From: Pseudomonadota bacterium
Lineage (GTDB): Bacteria; Pseudomonadota; Alphaproteobacteria; Rhizobiales; Xanthobacteraceae
Length of the DNA stretch: 5,855 nucleotides
Reading direction: 5' to 3'
Assembly (NCBI GenBank): GCA_023430245.1
Contig: JAEZBA010000205.1
Span: 1-5,855 of the forward strand
Part shown: positions 1 to 5,286 of the stretch, in pieces
How the letters are laid out: each line of letters opens with the position of its first letter
Numbering within the stretch: the stretch's first letter is position 1
Notes under the pieces: generated by a model
The model's database searches: none
What the model saw: only the letters and a program-made list of their open reading frames with translations
What the model was told of the DNA's origin: nothing
Program-made: the position numbers and the translations under genes

Positions 1-116
1 AGCGAGTAGATGAACGAGCCGATCGCATGCGACACAATCAGTCCGGCCAGGAGCAGCAGCAGCGTCTGGCCGAACAGGCTCTTCGGGAGCAGGCCGCTGG
101 GCAGGGACCGCGTCAT
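1..116 (-). CDS. Probable sensor histidine kinase, N-terminal fragment (EnvZ-like by context)
   Basis: Only the first 38 codons are in the window; the gene runs off the left edge. It starts with ATG at 116-114, and this overlaps the response regulator's stop as ATGA, a translational-coupling arrangement typical of two-component operons. The visible protein has a short basic N-terminus (MTRSLPSGLLPKS) and then a hydrophobic segment from about residue 14 to 37 (LFGQTLLLLLAGLIVSHAIG and on), which reads as the first transmembrane helix of an inner-membrane sensor. No kinase motif (H-box, N or G box) is within the window, so the kinase call rests on the membrane helix and on sitting directly after an OmpR-like regulator. 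It would be expected to autophosphorylate on His and phosphorylate the neighbouring regulator. Another membrane protein is possible but less likely. Confidence 0.75.
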   Translation of the reverse strand, partial: MTRSLPSGLLPKSLFGQTLLLLLAGLIVSHAIGSFIYS

Positions 117-826
117 TGTGCGGTTACCGCTGCGGTGAAGGTATAGCCGCCGCCCCAGACCGTCTTGATAATCTTCGGATCGGCCGGATCGCGTTCGATC
201 TTCTTGCGCAGGCGGCTCACCTGGGTGTCGATGGCACGGTCGAAATTGGCGGCGGCGCGGCCGCGTGCGATGTCGAGCAATTGCTCGCGCGTCAGCACCC
301 GTTGCGGGCGTTCGACGAAGGCCATCAGCAGGTCATATTCGCCGGTGGAGAGCGGAACCGTGACGCCGTCGTCGCGCGTGAGTTCGCGTGCCGCGGTGTC
401 GAGATGCCAGCGATCGAAGCTGTATCGGCCAGCGGTCTTCGGTAGCGCTTCGCTCTGCCGGCCGCGCCGCAGCACCGCACGGATGCGCGCGATCAGTTCG
501 CGGCTGCCGAACGGTTTCGGCATGTAGTCGTCGGCGCCCATTTCGAGACCCAGCACGCGGTCGATCTCGTCGCCCTTGGCAGTGAGCATGATGATGGGGA
601 TGTCCGATTTCGCGCGCAGGGCGCGGCACAGCGACAGCCCGTCCTCGCCGGGCAGCATCAGATCGAGCAGGATCAGGTCGATGCGTCCGTCCGCCAGCAC
701 CTTGTGCATGGCGCGGCCATCGGCGGCGGAACTGACGCGAAAGCCTTCCTTGGCGAGCGCGCGCGTGACCAGCTCGCGAATTTCGCGATGGTCGTCGACG
801 ATCAGGATATGCGGCGCATTGGACAT
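113..826 (-). CDS. OmpR-like two-component response regulator
   Basis: This is a 237-residue regulator with a receiver domain at about residues 5-118 and a winged-helix DNA-binding domain at about 135-233, the normal length for the OmpR/PhoB family. The acidic pair is D11/D12 (ILIVDD), the phosphoacceptor is D55 in LILLDLMLPGEDG, and the conserved switch residues T82 (MLTAKG) and K104 (PKPF) are present. The LDLMLPGEDGLS and GADDYMPKPF stretches look closer to OmpR itself than to PhoB or KdpE. The C-terminal domain shows LSTGEYDLL, the recognition-helix region FDRAIDTQVSRLRKKIE and the wing VWGGGYTF. The frame is open upstream to 1087, but homology begins at MSNAPHILIVDD, so ATG 826 is chosen although it has no Shine-Dalgarno sequence. 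It is followed by a probable kinase gene (ATGA overlap) and diverges from a Spy-like gene, which is its likely target. The stimulus is unknown. Confidence 0.95.
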   Translation of the reverse strand: MSNAPHILIVDDHREIRELVTRALAKEGFRVSSAADGRAMHKVLADGRIDLILLDLMLPGEDGLSLCRALRAKSDIPIIMLTAKGDEIDRVLGLEMGADDYMPKPFGSRELIARIRAVLRRGRQSEALPKTAGRYSFDRWHLDTAARELTRDDGVTVPLSTGEYDLLMAFVERPQRVLTREQLLDIARGRAAANFDRAIDTQVSRLRKKIERDPADPKIIKTVWGGGYTFTAAVTAQ

Positions 827-832
827 CGCGCC

Positions 833-838
833 ACTATA
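833..838 (-). promoter_or_regulatory. Candidate -10 box of the response regulator, suggesting a leaderless mRNA
   Basis: On the minus strand the hexamer TATAGT matches TATAAT at 5 of 6 positions. If its last base (833) is position -7, the transcription start falls exactly on 826, the A of the regulator's ATG. The bases between the box and the ATG contain no Shine-Dalgarno sequence. No good -35 hexamer is seen at 16-18 bp spacing (the region is A/T-rich, around 853-861), which would fit an activator-dependent or weak promoter. This is inference from position and sequence only. Confidence 0.4.
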
Positions 839-898
839 GGAAAGACCGCGGGTTAATTTTTGGAAATGTTGCAACCGGGTTTGTCGGGCGGGGTTGCC

Positions 899-915
899 GT
901 CACACTTTGTCACAC
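899..915 (+). promoter_or_regulatory. Tandem GTCACAC repeat, candidate response-regulator binding site
   Basis: Two exact copies of GTCACAC lie at 899-905 and 909-915, giving a 10-bp centre-to-centre spacing, about one helical turn. OmpR-family regulators characteristically bind as head-to-tail dimers to direct repeats spaced 10-11 bp apart. The site sits in the 179-bp region between the regulator gene and the divergent Spy-like gene, so it could control both. The second copy overlaps TTGTCA (907-912), a possible -35 hexamer for the plus-strand gene, although no convincing -10 follows it. Repeat and spacing are seen; regulator binding is inferred. Confidence 0.5.
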
Positions 916-955
916 AATTGGCCGTGTCTGAAAAACTTCGGTCAAACGGGCCGTC

Positions 956-985
956 CATGGTTCGGCCATGCAACGCTTCGGTTGC
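956..985 (+). other. Two adjacent small hairpins in the leader of the Spy-like gene
   Basis: CATGG (956-960) pairs with CCATG (966-970) around a TTCGG loop, and GCAAC (970-974) pairs with GTTGC (981-985) around GCTTCG. Both stems are only 5 bp. A competing pairing of GGCCG (949-953) with CGGCC (963-967) would disrupt the first hairpin. They lie just upstream of the ribosome binding site (GGGAG, 994-998). In such GC-rich DNA, stems this short can occur by chance, so a regulatory role is uncertain. Confidence 0.25.
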
Positions 986-1005
986 GGCAATCCGGGAGAC
1001 AAAAA

Positions 1006-1914
1006 ATGAAACGCACATGGGTAATGCCCGCCATGCTGGTCGCGGGACTGACGGGGCTGGGCGGACTGACGCAAGCGGCCTCGGCACAGGACGGCGAGGG
1101 ATGCGGGTCCTGCTATATGCGCGGCGAGGGAGCCGATGGCTGGAGCGGACAGCGCTGGCGCGACGATGACCGCGGCCCGCGTTGGCGCGATCGCGACGAC
1201 GATAGCCGTGGCTATGGTCCGCGCGCCGGCGGTCGTGGCGACGAGAATTGCGGTCCGCGCGGCCGTGGTTATCACGGTCGTGGTCATGGCATGCATCACG
1301 GATACGGATATGGCCGCGGGCGGGACGACATGGACCGCGGACCTGATCGGGACCGCGGATACGACCGCCGCGACGGCCGTGGATATGACAGCGATCGGGA
1401 CTACGACCGCCGTGACGGCCGCGGTGGCGGCTGGCGCGAGGGCCGCAGGTTCGATCGGGACGATTCAGATCGCGGCTATCGCGGCCATGGCTACCACCAC
1501 CGCCATCATCAACGCCACGAAGGTCGCGGTGGACCGGGCATGGGCCGGGGCTTCGATCCGGCGCGCCTGGAAAGCGTGAAGAAGGAGATCGGTATCACTG
1601 AGGCGCAGGAGCAGGCCTGGACCAAATATGCGACGACGTTGAAAGAGGTGGCCGATGCCCGCAAGACTCGGCGTGAGAGCATGGACCGCGACGCCGTGCG
1701 TAAGATGTCGACCGAGGAACATCGTCAGTTCCGCGACGCCATGATCCAGCAGCGCCGCAAGGAGCAGGACAGCGTCAATGCCGCGGTCGACGAGTTGATC
1801 AAGTCATTCGACGAAAAGCAGGTGGCGATCGCCAAGGAAGTGCTGCCCGGCTATGCCTTCGGTCCGTGGATGCGCGGCGCCGGCATGAGCTGGGGCGGTG
1901 GCCCCAATCGCTGA
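1006..1914 (+). CDS. Exported Spy/CpxP-like (LTXXQ) protein with a long RGD/His-rich disordered region
   Basis: This is a 302-residue predicted periplasmic protein. ATG 1006 is preceded by GGGAG with a 7-nt spacer. Residues 1-27 form a Sec signal peptide (MKRTW, hydrophobic core, cleavage at ASA|Q28). A CGSC motif (C33-C36) follows close to the mature N-terminus. Residues from about 40 to 180 are low-complexity and dominated by R, G, D, H and Y, with a 14-residue repeat beginning YDRRDGRG (residues 119 and 133) and His clusters (HGRGHGMHHG, YHHRHHQRHE). The folded helical part is about 183-290. It resembles the Spy/CpxP LTXXQ family, with ITEAQEQAW (197-205) and the paired FDEKQ (268-272). 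E. coli Spy and CpxP are roughly 140-150-residue periplasmic chaperones or stress-feedback proteins, so this one is about twice the usual length because of the insert. It diverges from the OmpR-like regulator, which fits a stress-induced or feedback partner. Metal binding by the His and Cys residues is a guess. Confidence 0.85.
   Translation: MKRTWVMPAMLVAGLTGLGGLTQAASAQDGEGCGSCYMRGEGADGWSGQRWRDDDRGPRWRDRDDDSRGYGPRAGGRGDENCGPRGRGYHGRGHGMHHGYGYGRGRDDMDRGPDRDRGYDRRDGRGYDSDRDYDRRDGRGGGWREGRRFDRDDSDRGYRGHGYHHRHHQRHEGRGGPGMGRGFDPARLESVKKEIGITEAQEQAWTKYATTLKEVADARKTRRESMDRDAVRKMSTEEHRQFRDAMIQQRRKEQDSVNAAVDELIKSFDEKQVAIAKEVLPGYAFGPWMRGAGMSWGGGPNR
1360..1424 (+). repeat. In-gene 42-bp tandem repeat coding for YDRRDGRG-containing units
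   Basis: The 23-base segments at 1360-1382 and 1402-1424 are identical except for two third-position differences, and lie 42 bp (14 codons) apart. Each encodes YDRRDGRG. Related DRD/DRG units flank them (DRGPDRDRG before, GGWREG after). This marks the disordered region of the Spy-like protein as grown by short in-frame duplication. The synonymous differences suggest the repeat has been kept for its protein sequence. Confidence 0.75.
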
Positions 1915-1945
1915 GTCCTGACGTTTGCGTGTGTCCAACTGAAAA

Positions 1946-1974
1946 GGCCGGCGGTCACCCGCCGGCCCTTTTTT
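1946..1974 (+). terminator. Rho-independent terminator, possibly bidirectional
   Basis: A perfect 9-bp GC stem, GGCCGGCGG (1946-1954) with CCGCCGGCC (1959-1967), encloses a TCAC loop and is followed by C and six Ts (1969-1974). It begins 31 bases after the stop of the Spy-like gene. Four As (1942-1945) precede the stem, so on the minus strand the same hairpin is followed by TTTT. It may also end transcription of the substrate-binding protein gene, whose stop is at 1991. The position between two converging genes fits a shared terminator. Confidence 0.9.
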
Positions 1975-1990
1975 CGTGTGCGTCTGGCTC

Positions 1991-3160
1991 TCACCACTTC
2001 ATGGTGCATTTGGCCGCATAACGATCCTGATGATCTTTCAGCGCCGTGCCGACGGTCTTGAGGGTAAAGGCGTCACCATCCTTCACCGCTTCCTGCAGAT
2101 AGAAGTTCTGGATCGGGAAGTGGTTGTTGCCGTACTTGTAGGGCCCGCGGACCGAATCGTAGTTCGCCTTGCGCATGGCATCGCGCATGGCGTCCTTTTT
2201 TGTAAGGTCGCCGCCTACGGCCTTGACCGCGCTGTCGATCAGCTTCGCCGAGTCGTAGGCCTGGGCCGCGTAAAACGACGGTTCGCGGCCATACTTCTTC
2301 TTGAAGTCGGCGACGAACTTCTTGTTGGCGTCGTTCGGCAGGTCGGCCACCCAGTGCTGCGCGCCGGGCACGCCCAGCGACAGATCCTTCAGGCGCGGTA
2401 TCGAAATCTCGTCAATGATGAAAGAGGTATAGAGCGGAATTTGTCCACGCAGGCCGGACTGACTGTACTGGGTCAGGAATTGCACACCGGCTGCGCCCGG
2501 ATAGAAGGCGAAGATCGCATCCGGCTTGGCCGCTCGCGCCTTGGACAATTCGGCGGAGAAATCGAGCTGGTCAGGCCATTTGGTGTAATCCTCGCCAAGG
2601 ACCTTACCCTTGAAATTTGCCTTGACGCCGGAGATCACATCCTTCCCCGCCGCGTAATTCGGCGCGATCAGATAGACCGATTTCACGCCTTTCTGGTTCA
2701 TGTATTCGCCGACCGCCTGCGGCACCTGATCGCCCTGCCATGATGTCGAGAAGAAGTAAGGCGAGCACAACTCGCCGGCGATTTGCGATGGTCCGGCGTT
2801 GGCGCTGATGAGGAATGTATCGGCGTCGATGGCCGACTTCAGCGAGGCCAGCAGCACATTCGACCACGCATAGCCGGTCAGGAAGTTCACCTTGTCGGAC
2901 TGCACGAGCTTGTCGGTTTTCTGCTTTCCGATATCCGGCTTCTGCAGGTCGTCCTCATAGATGACGTTGACGTCCAGTCCTCCCATCTTGCGGCCGAGAT
3001 GATCCAGCGCGAGTTCGAAAGCATCCCGCATCTCGTTGCCGATGACGGCTGCGCCCCCGCTGAAGGTCGAGACAAATCCGATCTTCACCTCTTTCTGCGC
3101 ATGTGCAGGCAGAGCGGCGGCCGCAAGACATGCGGCTCCGAGTAGCAGTGTCTTGATCAT
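1991..3160 (-). CDS. ABC transporter substrate-binding protein, branched-chain amino acid (LivJ) type
   Basis: This is a 389-residue secreted binding protein of the type 1 periplasmic-binding fold (Peripla_BP_6 / LivJ-like). ATG 3160 is fixed by a strong GGGAGG Shine-Dalgarno sequence (3172-3167) with a 6-nt spacer, although the frame is open further upstream. Residues 1-21 are a Sec signal peptide (MIKTLLLGAACLAAAALPAHA, cleaved before Q22; no lipobox). The mature protein opens with a beta strand (EVKIGFVS) and the family's ligand-loop region STFSGGAAVIGNEMRDAF (31-48). It continues with typical second-lobe motifs such as KSVYLIAPNYAAGKD, DAIFAFYPGAAGVQFLTQY and FYAAQAYDSAKLI. Length is normal for the family. 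The ligand cannot be read from the sequence; despite the family name, such proteins bind many amino acids, amides and aromatic acids. It is the last gene of the probable operon after the TetR and methyltransferase genes. No permease or ATPase gene lies in the window, so it may depend on a transporter encoded elsewhere. Confidence 0.93.
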   Translation of the reverse strand: MIKTLLLGAACLAAAALPAHAQKEVKIGFVSTFSGGAAVIGNEMRDAFELALDHLGRKMGGLDVNVIYEDDLQKPDIGKQKTDKLVQSDKVNFLTGYAWSNVLLASLKSAIDADTFLISANAGPSQIAGELCSPYFFSTSWQGDQVPQAVGEYMNQKGVKSVYLIAPNYAAGKDVISGVKANFKGKVLGEDYTKWPDQLDFSAELSKARAAKPDAIFAFYPGAAGVQFLTQYSQSGLRGQIPLYTSFIIDEISIPRLKDLSLGVPGAQHWVADLPNDANKKFVADFKKKYGREPSFYAAQAYDSAKLIDSAVKAVGGDLTKKDAMRDAMRKANYDSVRGPYKYGNNHFPIQNFYLQEAVKDGDAFTLKTVGTALKDHQDRYAAKCTMKW

Positions 3161-3204
3161 GCTATTCCTCCCGGTGATGCGCCTTGTGGCGGCGCCTTGG
3201 TCGT

Positions 3205-4371
3205 TCAGTTCCAGAGCTTCCTGGTCGCGATGTCGGCGCCTTCCCGCATCGCCTTGAATTTCTCCCAGACCACACTGTCGTGAACCTCGGTGCGGTACAA
3301 AGCCTGCGAGGAGAAGCCGCAATCTCCGCCGGCCATCACGTTCTCGCGCCCAACAAGTTTGGCGAAGCGGATCAGGCGCTCCGCGATCAGTTCGGGATGC
3401 TCGACGATGTTGCTGGCATGGGTGATCACGCCGGGGCAGAGCACGGTGCCGTCCGGAATCTTCACGGTCTCGAACAGGTGATATTCGTGCTCGTGGCGGG
3501 GATTGGCTGCCTCGAACGAATAGGAACCGGCGTTGATCGACAGCACATATTCGATGATCTGGGCGAGCGACGCCTCATAGAGCCGTGGACCTTCATTAAT
3601 GCCGTAGCAGGTGTGGAAGCGCACGCGCTCTCGCGGAATGCCCTTCAGTGCGGTGTTGACCGCCTCGGCATAGATCTGCGCGCGGCGCTTCATCTGCTTC
3701 TCGTCGAGGCCGGGCTCGACGAAGATGTCGGGCAGGAACGGATCGTCGACCTGGACCAGGATGCCGGCATCGACGATCGCCTTGTATTCCTTGCCCATCT
3801 CGATTGCGAGGGCGTGGAAATACTCATCGTCCGACTAGTAATATTCGTTGACGCCGACGCCGGAGGGCGCGGTCGCCGGTAGAAACACGTGCTCGTCGGG
3901 AATGCCGGCGGCTTTGGCCGCGGCTTTCACATTGGCAATGTCGCGCTGAACCGCCTTGTCGCCGCGATACTTCACCGGACCGACGCAGACCACCGGGGTG
4001 ATCGGCACGATGGTGCCGCCCATCATCGCCTGTTTGAAATACTCCTGGTAATAGTCCGGGAAGGCTTCGACCTCCTTCTGGAACAGGACCATCTTCTGGC
4101 CCGCACGCGGCTCGAAGCCTTCGAGGCGCTCCTGGATATAGGTGAAGAAGCCGGGCTTGGAGAATTCGCCGTCGGTGACGATGTCGATGCCGCAATCCTT
4201 CTGCTTCTGCACGCTGGCCTTGACGGAATCCGCCAGGATCGTCTCGAATTCCGCTTCGTCGATGGCTTCGCCGCTGAATTTCTTCTTCAGGATATCGAGC
4301 AACTTGTGCGGCCGTGGCAGGCTGCCGATATGCGTGGTCTGGATGCGATCCTTGTTCTGCTGCAGCGTCAC
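3205..4371 (-). pseudogene. Methionine-synthase-like (MetE C-terminal domain, COG0620) zinc methyltransferase, interrupted by in-frame amber codon
   Basis: One continuous frame of 388 codons, broken only by TAG at codon 179, encodes a stand-alone MetE C-terminal-type (Meth_synt_2) protein. The start is GTG 4371 (MTLQQNKDRIQTTHIGSLPR), supported by GGGAG (4382-4378) with a 6-nt spacer. The family has a TIM-barrel fold and a zinc-bound thiol methyl or alkyl acceptor. It includes cobalamin-independent methionine synthase and epoxyalkane:coenzyme M transferase. The expected Zn ligands are present: H253 and C255 (RFHTCYG), E287 (SYSFEAANPR) and C351 (GGDCGF). All lie after the stop, so the 178-residue product would be inactive. 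The protein on both sides aligns with the family without gaps (GVGVNEYY, stop, SDDEYFHALAIEM). From memory, relatives usually carry Lys or Arg there, so a single AAG-to-TAG change could explain it. No good ribosome binding site precedes the next in-frame ATG (3798). It may be a recent pseudogene, a read error or readthrough. The true substrate is unknown. Confidence 0.85.
3835..3837 (-). other. In-frame amber (TAG) codon inside the MetE-like gene
   Basis: On the minus strand the codons read TAC TAG TCG GAC, within an otherwise intact reading frame. Frame is conserved on both sides: the two open stretches start in the same phase, 657 bases apart from 4455 to 3798. No other complete gene in this window ends in TAG (five visible stops are TGA and one is TAA), which is too small a sample to mean much. 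The substitution also creates the palindrome ACTAGT (3834-3839). A nonsense mutation is the default reading. Confidence 0.9.
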
Positions 4372-4397
4372 GAGTATCTCCCGGTTGTGAGGTGGTG

Positions 4398-5099
4398 TCA
4401 GCGAACCGGAGCGCGCGCGCCCTTCAGCGCGCCGGCTCGCTCGATCTTGGCCCATTCGCGCAGGAACGAGCGGTAATAGGGCATGTTCTTCTGCCAGATC
4501 GAATTGATCGCCATGCCGCGGATGATGAAGAGCGTCGACATGATGGTGAACGACGCCCGCTCTTCGCTGTAGCCCGCGCGCATGAAGGCTTTCAGCCAGA
4601 TCTCGTTCATGGTTTTGCGATAATCTTCCATGAAGACGTCGAAGGGCGCGTTCATCAGCGGATCGCTGCGCGCGGCCACCATCATTTCCGTTGTCGGGAT
4701 GAAGGAATTGCCGAGATAGACATTCTCACAATCGGCGATGAAAGCCTTCAGCGGATCCTTGCGTGCCGCTGCGCTGTTGGCCGCTTTCCGGCCCTCCTCG
4801 ATATGGCGCTCGTAGATGAAGGCGCCCGCGGCGATCACCAGATCGGCCTTGGTCGAGAAATGATGCATCAGCGCGCCGTTCGAAAATCCGGCGCGGGTCG
4901 CCACCTCCTTGGTGGTGAGGCCGGCATAGCCGCGCTCCTGCAACAATTCGATGGTCGCGCGCAGCAATTTTGCGCGTGCGGCTGTCGAGCGGGATTCCTG
5001 CGTACGGCGGGGAGGGCGGCGCGACGCGCCGGGCTGTGATGGACGCAGTTGTTCCGGTGAGCGGCGCAGGTCGCCACGCGCGGATGCGCTTCGCCTCAT
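4398..5099 (-). CDS. TetR/AcrR-family transcriptional regulator
   Basis: This is a 233-residue regulator starting at ATG 5099, supported by GGGAGGAG (5112-5105) with a 5-nt spacer. Residues 1-37 are an Arg/Pro/Ser-rich extension that looks disordered and is longer than usual for the family. The TetR N-terminal domain runs from about 38 to 88, with the first helix TAARAKLLRATIELL, the GY-AGLTTKEVATRAGFS helix-turn-helix entry and the recognition helix NGALMHHFSTKADLV. The C-terminal all-helical domain (about 95-230) is the ligand-binding and dimerisation part and shows no family-specific signature that I recognise. It lies 26 bp upstream of the methyltransferase gene on the same strand, so it probably controls that gene and the binding-protein gene, and itself, in response to a small-molecule ligand. 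Repeats around its promoter are candidate operators. Confidence 0.92.
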   Translation of the reverse strand: MRRSASARGDLRRSPEQLRPSQPGASRRPPRRTQESRSTAARAKLLRATIELLQERGYAGLTTKEVATRAGFSNGALMHHFSTKADLVIAAGAFIYERHIEEGRKAANSAAARKDPLKAFIADCENVYLGNSFIPTTEMMVAARSDPLMNAPFDVFMEDYRKTMNEIWLKAFMRAGYSEERASFTIMSTLFIIRGMAINSIWQKNMPYYRSFLREWAKIERAGALKGARAPVR

Positions 5100-5128
5100 C
5101 GTTGCTCCTCCCGTCCGACATTTTTTCG

Positions 5129-5145
5129 CGGGACGGCGGGTCCCG
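5129..5145 (-). other. Short hairpin in the 5' leader of the tetR-type gene
   Basis: CGGGAC (5129-5134) and GTCCCG (5140-5145) form a perfect 6-bp stem around a 5-base loop. It lies between the predicted transcription start (about 5152) and the ribosome binding site. It is followed by a run of As in the transcript, not Us, so it is not an intrinsic terminator. It may simply stabilise the mRNA leader. Confidence 0.35.
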
Positions 5146-5158
5146 TGTCGTTGCGGAG

Positions 5159-5186
5159 ATCATGACGCCTGCTCGCGGGGAGTCAA
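5159..5186 (-). promoter_or_regulatory. Candidate sigma-70 promoter of the tetR-type gene and operon
   Basis: On the minus strand, TTGACT (5186-5181; 5 of 6 to consensus) and CATGAT (5164-5159; 4 of 6) are separated by 16 bp. The predicted start near 5152 gives a leader of about 53 bases before ATG 5099. No comparable promoter is seen before the methyltransferase or substrate-binding genes (gaps of 26 and 44 bp), which supports one transcript for all three. Confidence 0.5.
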
Positions 5187-5205
5187 GTTACATAACGCCT
5201 GCTCG
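5161..5205 (-). promoter_or_regulatory. Paired 15-bp direct repeats around the promoter, candidate TetR operators
   Basis: The 15-base segments at 5161-5175 and 5191-5205 read CATGACGCCTGCTCG and CATAACGCCTGCTCG, with one mismatch and a spacing of exactly 30 bp. One copy covers the -10 box and spacer, the other lies just upstream of the -35. The distal copy is part of an imperfect palindrome, ACATAaCG (5190-5197) with CGgTATGT (5204-5211), 22 bp overall, a typical TetR-family operator shape. Binding would block the promoter and give autorepression. The repeats are seen; the operator role is inferred. Confidence 0.5.
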
Positions 5206-5218
5206 GTATGTTTATGAG

Positions 5219-5278
5219 GCTGAAACGTGGCGGCGCCGGCCGATCGGAGAGAGGCCTTGCGCAGAAAGTCGTTTCAGC
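5219..5278 (-). repeat. 9-bp perfect inverted repeat with long loop, just after the dioxygenase gene
   Basis: GCTGAAACG (5219-5227) and CGTTTCAGC (5270-5278) are exact reverse complements with 42 bases between them. The right arm begins 8 bases after the stop of the IDO-like gene. The loop is GC-rich and contains short self-complementary pieces (GGCC, CCGATCGG) that could fold into an extended structure. There is no U-tract, so it is not a standard intrinsic terminator. It may be a 3'-end structure or a protein site. Confidence 0.4.
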
Positions 5279-5286
5279 AGTGCGAC

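Noticed and set aside
827..1087. N-terminal extension of the response regulator by up to 87 residues
   Set aside because: The extension would run through the divergent promoter region and the start of the Spy-like gene and has no family homology. The receiver domain begins right after ATG 826.
1136..1579. Ala/Thr/Val-rich alternative frame inside the Spy-like gene
   Set aside because: The low-complexity composition follows from the repeated GC-rich codons of the real frame, which has a signal peptide, ribosome binding site and LTXXQ domain.
1976..2743. Long plus-strand open frame (255 codons) opposite the substrate-binding gene
   Set aside because: It is antisense to a clear Peripla_BP_6 gene, has no family resemblance and no ribosome binding site. 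Such frames are common opposite GC-rich genes with strong codon bias.
3179..3199. GCGCCTTG direct repeat before the substrate-binding gene
   Set aside because: An 8-bp repeat in a 44-bp GC-rich gap that may arise by chance. No promoter or operator context accompanies it.
3205..3798. Independent gene starting at ATG 3798 for the C-terminal half of the methyltransferase
   Set aside because: There is no ribosome binding site before it, and the sequence between the amber codon and this ATG is still homologous to the family. It is better described as part of one interrupted gene.
3835..3837. Pyrrolysine or selenocysteine codon
   Set aside because: Selenocysteine uses TGA, not TAG. Pyrrolysine is known in methylamine methyltransferases, which are unrelated to MetE. 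Nothing else in the window points to a pyl system, so it is kept only as a check.
3184..3882. Plus-strand open frame of 232 codons opposite the methyltransferase gene
   Set aside because: It is antisense to sequence with clear MetE-like motifs and Zn ligands; composition and lack of motifs mark it as a shadow frame.
4314..5039. Plus-strand open frame of 241 codons opposite the tetR-type gene
   Set aside because: It is a mirror of the TetR coding strand, with no recognisable domain.
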